Source of the DNA: Mycocentrospora acerina
Taxonomy: Eukaryota; Ascomycota; Dothideomycetes; Pleosporales
Direction of reading: 5' to 3'
NCBI GenBank assembly: GCA_022701365.1
Contig: JAKUHH010000389.1
Coordinates: 62,001 to 126,000 of the forward strand
Length of the DNA: 64,000 nucleotides
The notes under the pieces are model-generated. The model was not told the origin of the DNA. It searched no databases and saw nothing but the letters and a program-made list of their open reading frames with translations. The translations under genes and the position numbers were made by a program. Below are positions 62,697 to 64,000 of this stretch, in pieces (position 1 is the first letter of the stretch; every line of letters begins with the position of its first letter).

Positions 62697-64000
62697 CTAA
62701 GTAGAGACTGCCAAATGCAACCCGTCATAATTGAAGAAATCTAGGTCCGGGTAAAACATGCGGCTGCTGGTTCCGGGTGAAGTTGGTGGGGGGACTGACA
62801 GATGTTGCTGTGGCCCAGTCCCAACAATGTCCAAGGTCAGCAGTGCAGGATGATTGAAATTTGTCTCATTGTGGGCAAGCAATTCTTGATGTGTAGGGAA
62901 TAACCTCCACATATGGCCGTTGGCACCCAAAATACTTGCATGCGCCTGAGACTCTTGAGGTTCAGCGTGAGGTATTAGCATCCGCATGGAATCGATCAGT
63001 TCGTCCACTCTGGAACGCATCCTATTGGCGATGCCGTCGATGAATTCAGAATTCGTCTGACCTCCGTTACCTGCCACCTGCTCTGTGAATTCATCAATCG
63101 AGTCAGAGAGTTGTTGAACAGACTCATTCGTCAACATTTGAATGAGCATTTCGTAAAAGGCAGTTTCTGCTGCTTGGATGACGGCCCGTTGTGATCGATC
63201 ATCTGAAACTAGTGCTATCGAAGGTAATCTCTGCTCAGCAGCTGGCAGGGCGTTCTCTAAAAAAGACGGGGAGGTTGACATGTCGTTGGAGTTTTGTACC
63301 TGATGATGTAAAAGAGACGGAAAGGTCGACATGTTATTGAAGTCAAGTGTCTGATGACCATGTGCAGCACTTGGTGTCATCATAGGATAACTAGCCATAC
63401 GGTGCTGCTTTGGCCTCCATGTTGTCTCATCGGCATCTGTCAAGCGTTAGAAGGAGCCTTGTTTTAAAAAATCGCGTTTTCTTACATGGACTGGGTATAC
63501 GGTCTGATTCAGGACAGACTTTGCTATGGAGGGCATGCCAGTGTTTAACTACTCTGTCAAATCGCGGTTGCGAGGATCGTCGACATGCAAGGGAATTATG
63601 AAAATTGTTGAGGTTATCTTGGTCTACCGTGTATTCCCAACAGCGGCGGCAAAGAGCAATGAACGGCAGCTGATGCTCGTGACACCGACTTTTTAAATGT
63701 AAGGTAATGCCAGAAATATTGGCTGCACCTTTGAAGTTGCATGATGGCGTTTCGCCGTGAACTTCGGCATTTTTCTTCAAAGGGCATGCAAGAAGTCGTT
63801 TTGGAGGTATCAACTTCTGGCATTGCGTAGCCTTGTCCTGATCAGTTTTGGTATTCTCAGATCCTGGTCTTTCAAAATCGCTTAAAGATTCATCATGTTG
63901 GAAGCCAACACCCCTCTGGTTGCTAGTTGGATGAGTAGACGACAAAGCCGGCGGAGGCGAGTCTCCGTGGGTCGGTCCTGGCGAACATGTATTTAAGCCA
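62697..64000 (-). CDS. C2H2-like fungal regulatory protein, 5' end outside window
   Basis: Two visible minus-strand exons: 63486 to beyond 64000, and 62697-63436. The frame is open to the window edge with no ATG in it, so the start lies outside; about 415 residues are visible. The upstream part holds a Cys/His-rich block, LACPLKKNAEVHG, then ISGITLHLKSRCHEHQLPFI and ALCRRCWEYT, of the type often found in fungal zinc-finger-like proteins (ACPF...CxxxxxxxIxxIKxHxxRxH). The junction (GTAAGA donor, GACAG acceptor) gives SPYADETTWRPKQH. The C-terminal part is Ser/Gln/Pro-rich with a helical middle (AETAFYEMLIQMLTNESVQQ) and no known domain. A role in transcription is inferred. Confidence 0.75.

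Noticed and set aside
1..64000. CRISPR arrays, bacterial operons, riboswitches, replication origins
   Set aside because: The window is fungal nuclear DNA; repeats seen are tandem micro- and minisatellites without spacer structure, and no bacterial-type signals were found.

Overview
This window is nuclear DNA of a filamentous ascomycete, most likely a Dothideomycete of the Pleosporales type. The evidence is short GT-AG introns (about 45-90 nt) with CTAAC-like branch sites, families restricted to filamentous fungi (HET domain, RTA1-like, GH125, ARB1, KN homeodomain plus C2H2 regulators), a dispersed 5S rRNA gene, and AT-rich stretches with C-to-T-like decay that resemble repeat-induced point mutation (RIP). 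Species is not assignable by reading alone. All gene models here were spliced by eye; reading frame was checked across each proposed junction.

Layout. 1-28.9 kb is a gene-dense housekeeping region: CCT1 and prolyl-tRNA synthetase (divergent), a short Ser-rich unknown, RPN13 and ribosomal protein eL6 (divergent), a sterol desaturase-like membrane protein, a 1252-residue alpha/beta hydrolase, an RTA1-like membrane protein, a La-motif/ARB1 fusion, an inositol polyphosphate kinase, CLP1 and a secreted GH125 mannosidase. 28.9-37.2 kb is an accessory island: AT-rich decayed DNA, a short tandem repeat, a divergent SnoaL-like/NAD(P)-epimerase pair, a foldback MITE-like element, a secreted GH5 exo-glucanase and a broken CorA-like gene. 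37.3-49.3 kb returns to conserved genes (POP4, a mitochondrial-type ABC protein with two half-degenerate ATPase domains, a HET-domain protein, uS12m, eIF2B-alpha) with a Cys-rich secreted protein between them. 49.7-64 kb is sparser: unknown small proteins, a secreted GH5 enzyme, a homeodomain/C2H2 regulator, a second NAD(P)-epimerase with an apparent frameshift, a 5S rRNA gene and a second, window-truncated zinc-finger-like gene.

Functional threads: protein synthesis and folding (CCT1, ProRS, eL6, uS12m, eIF2B-alpha, 5S), RNA processing and silencing (CLP1, POP4, La-ARB1), proteolysis (RPN13), and wall/secreted functions (GH125, two GH5 enzymes, 12-Cys protein). The item most worth following is the gene at 21018-22959, which joins an RNA-binding La motif to the Argonaute-chaperone subunit ARB1 within one uninterrupted exon.
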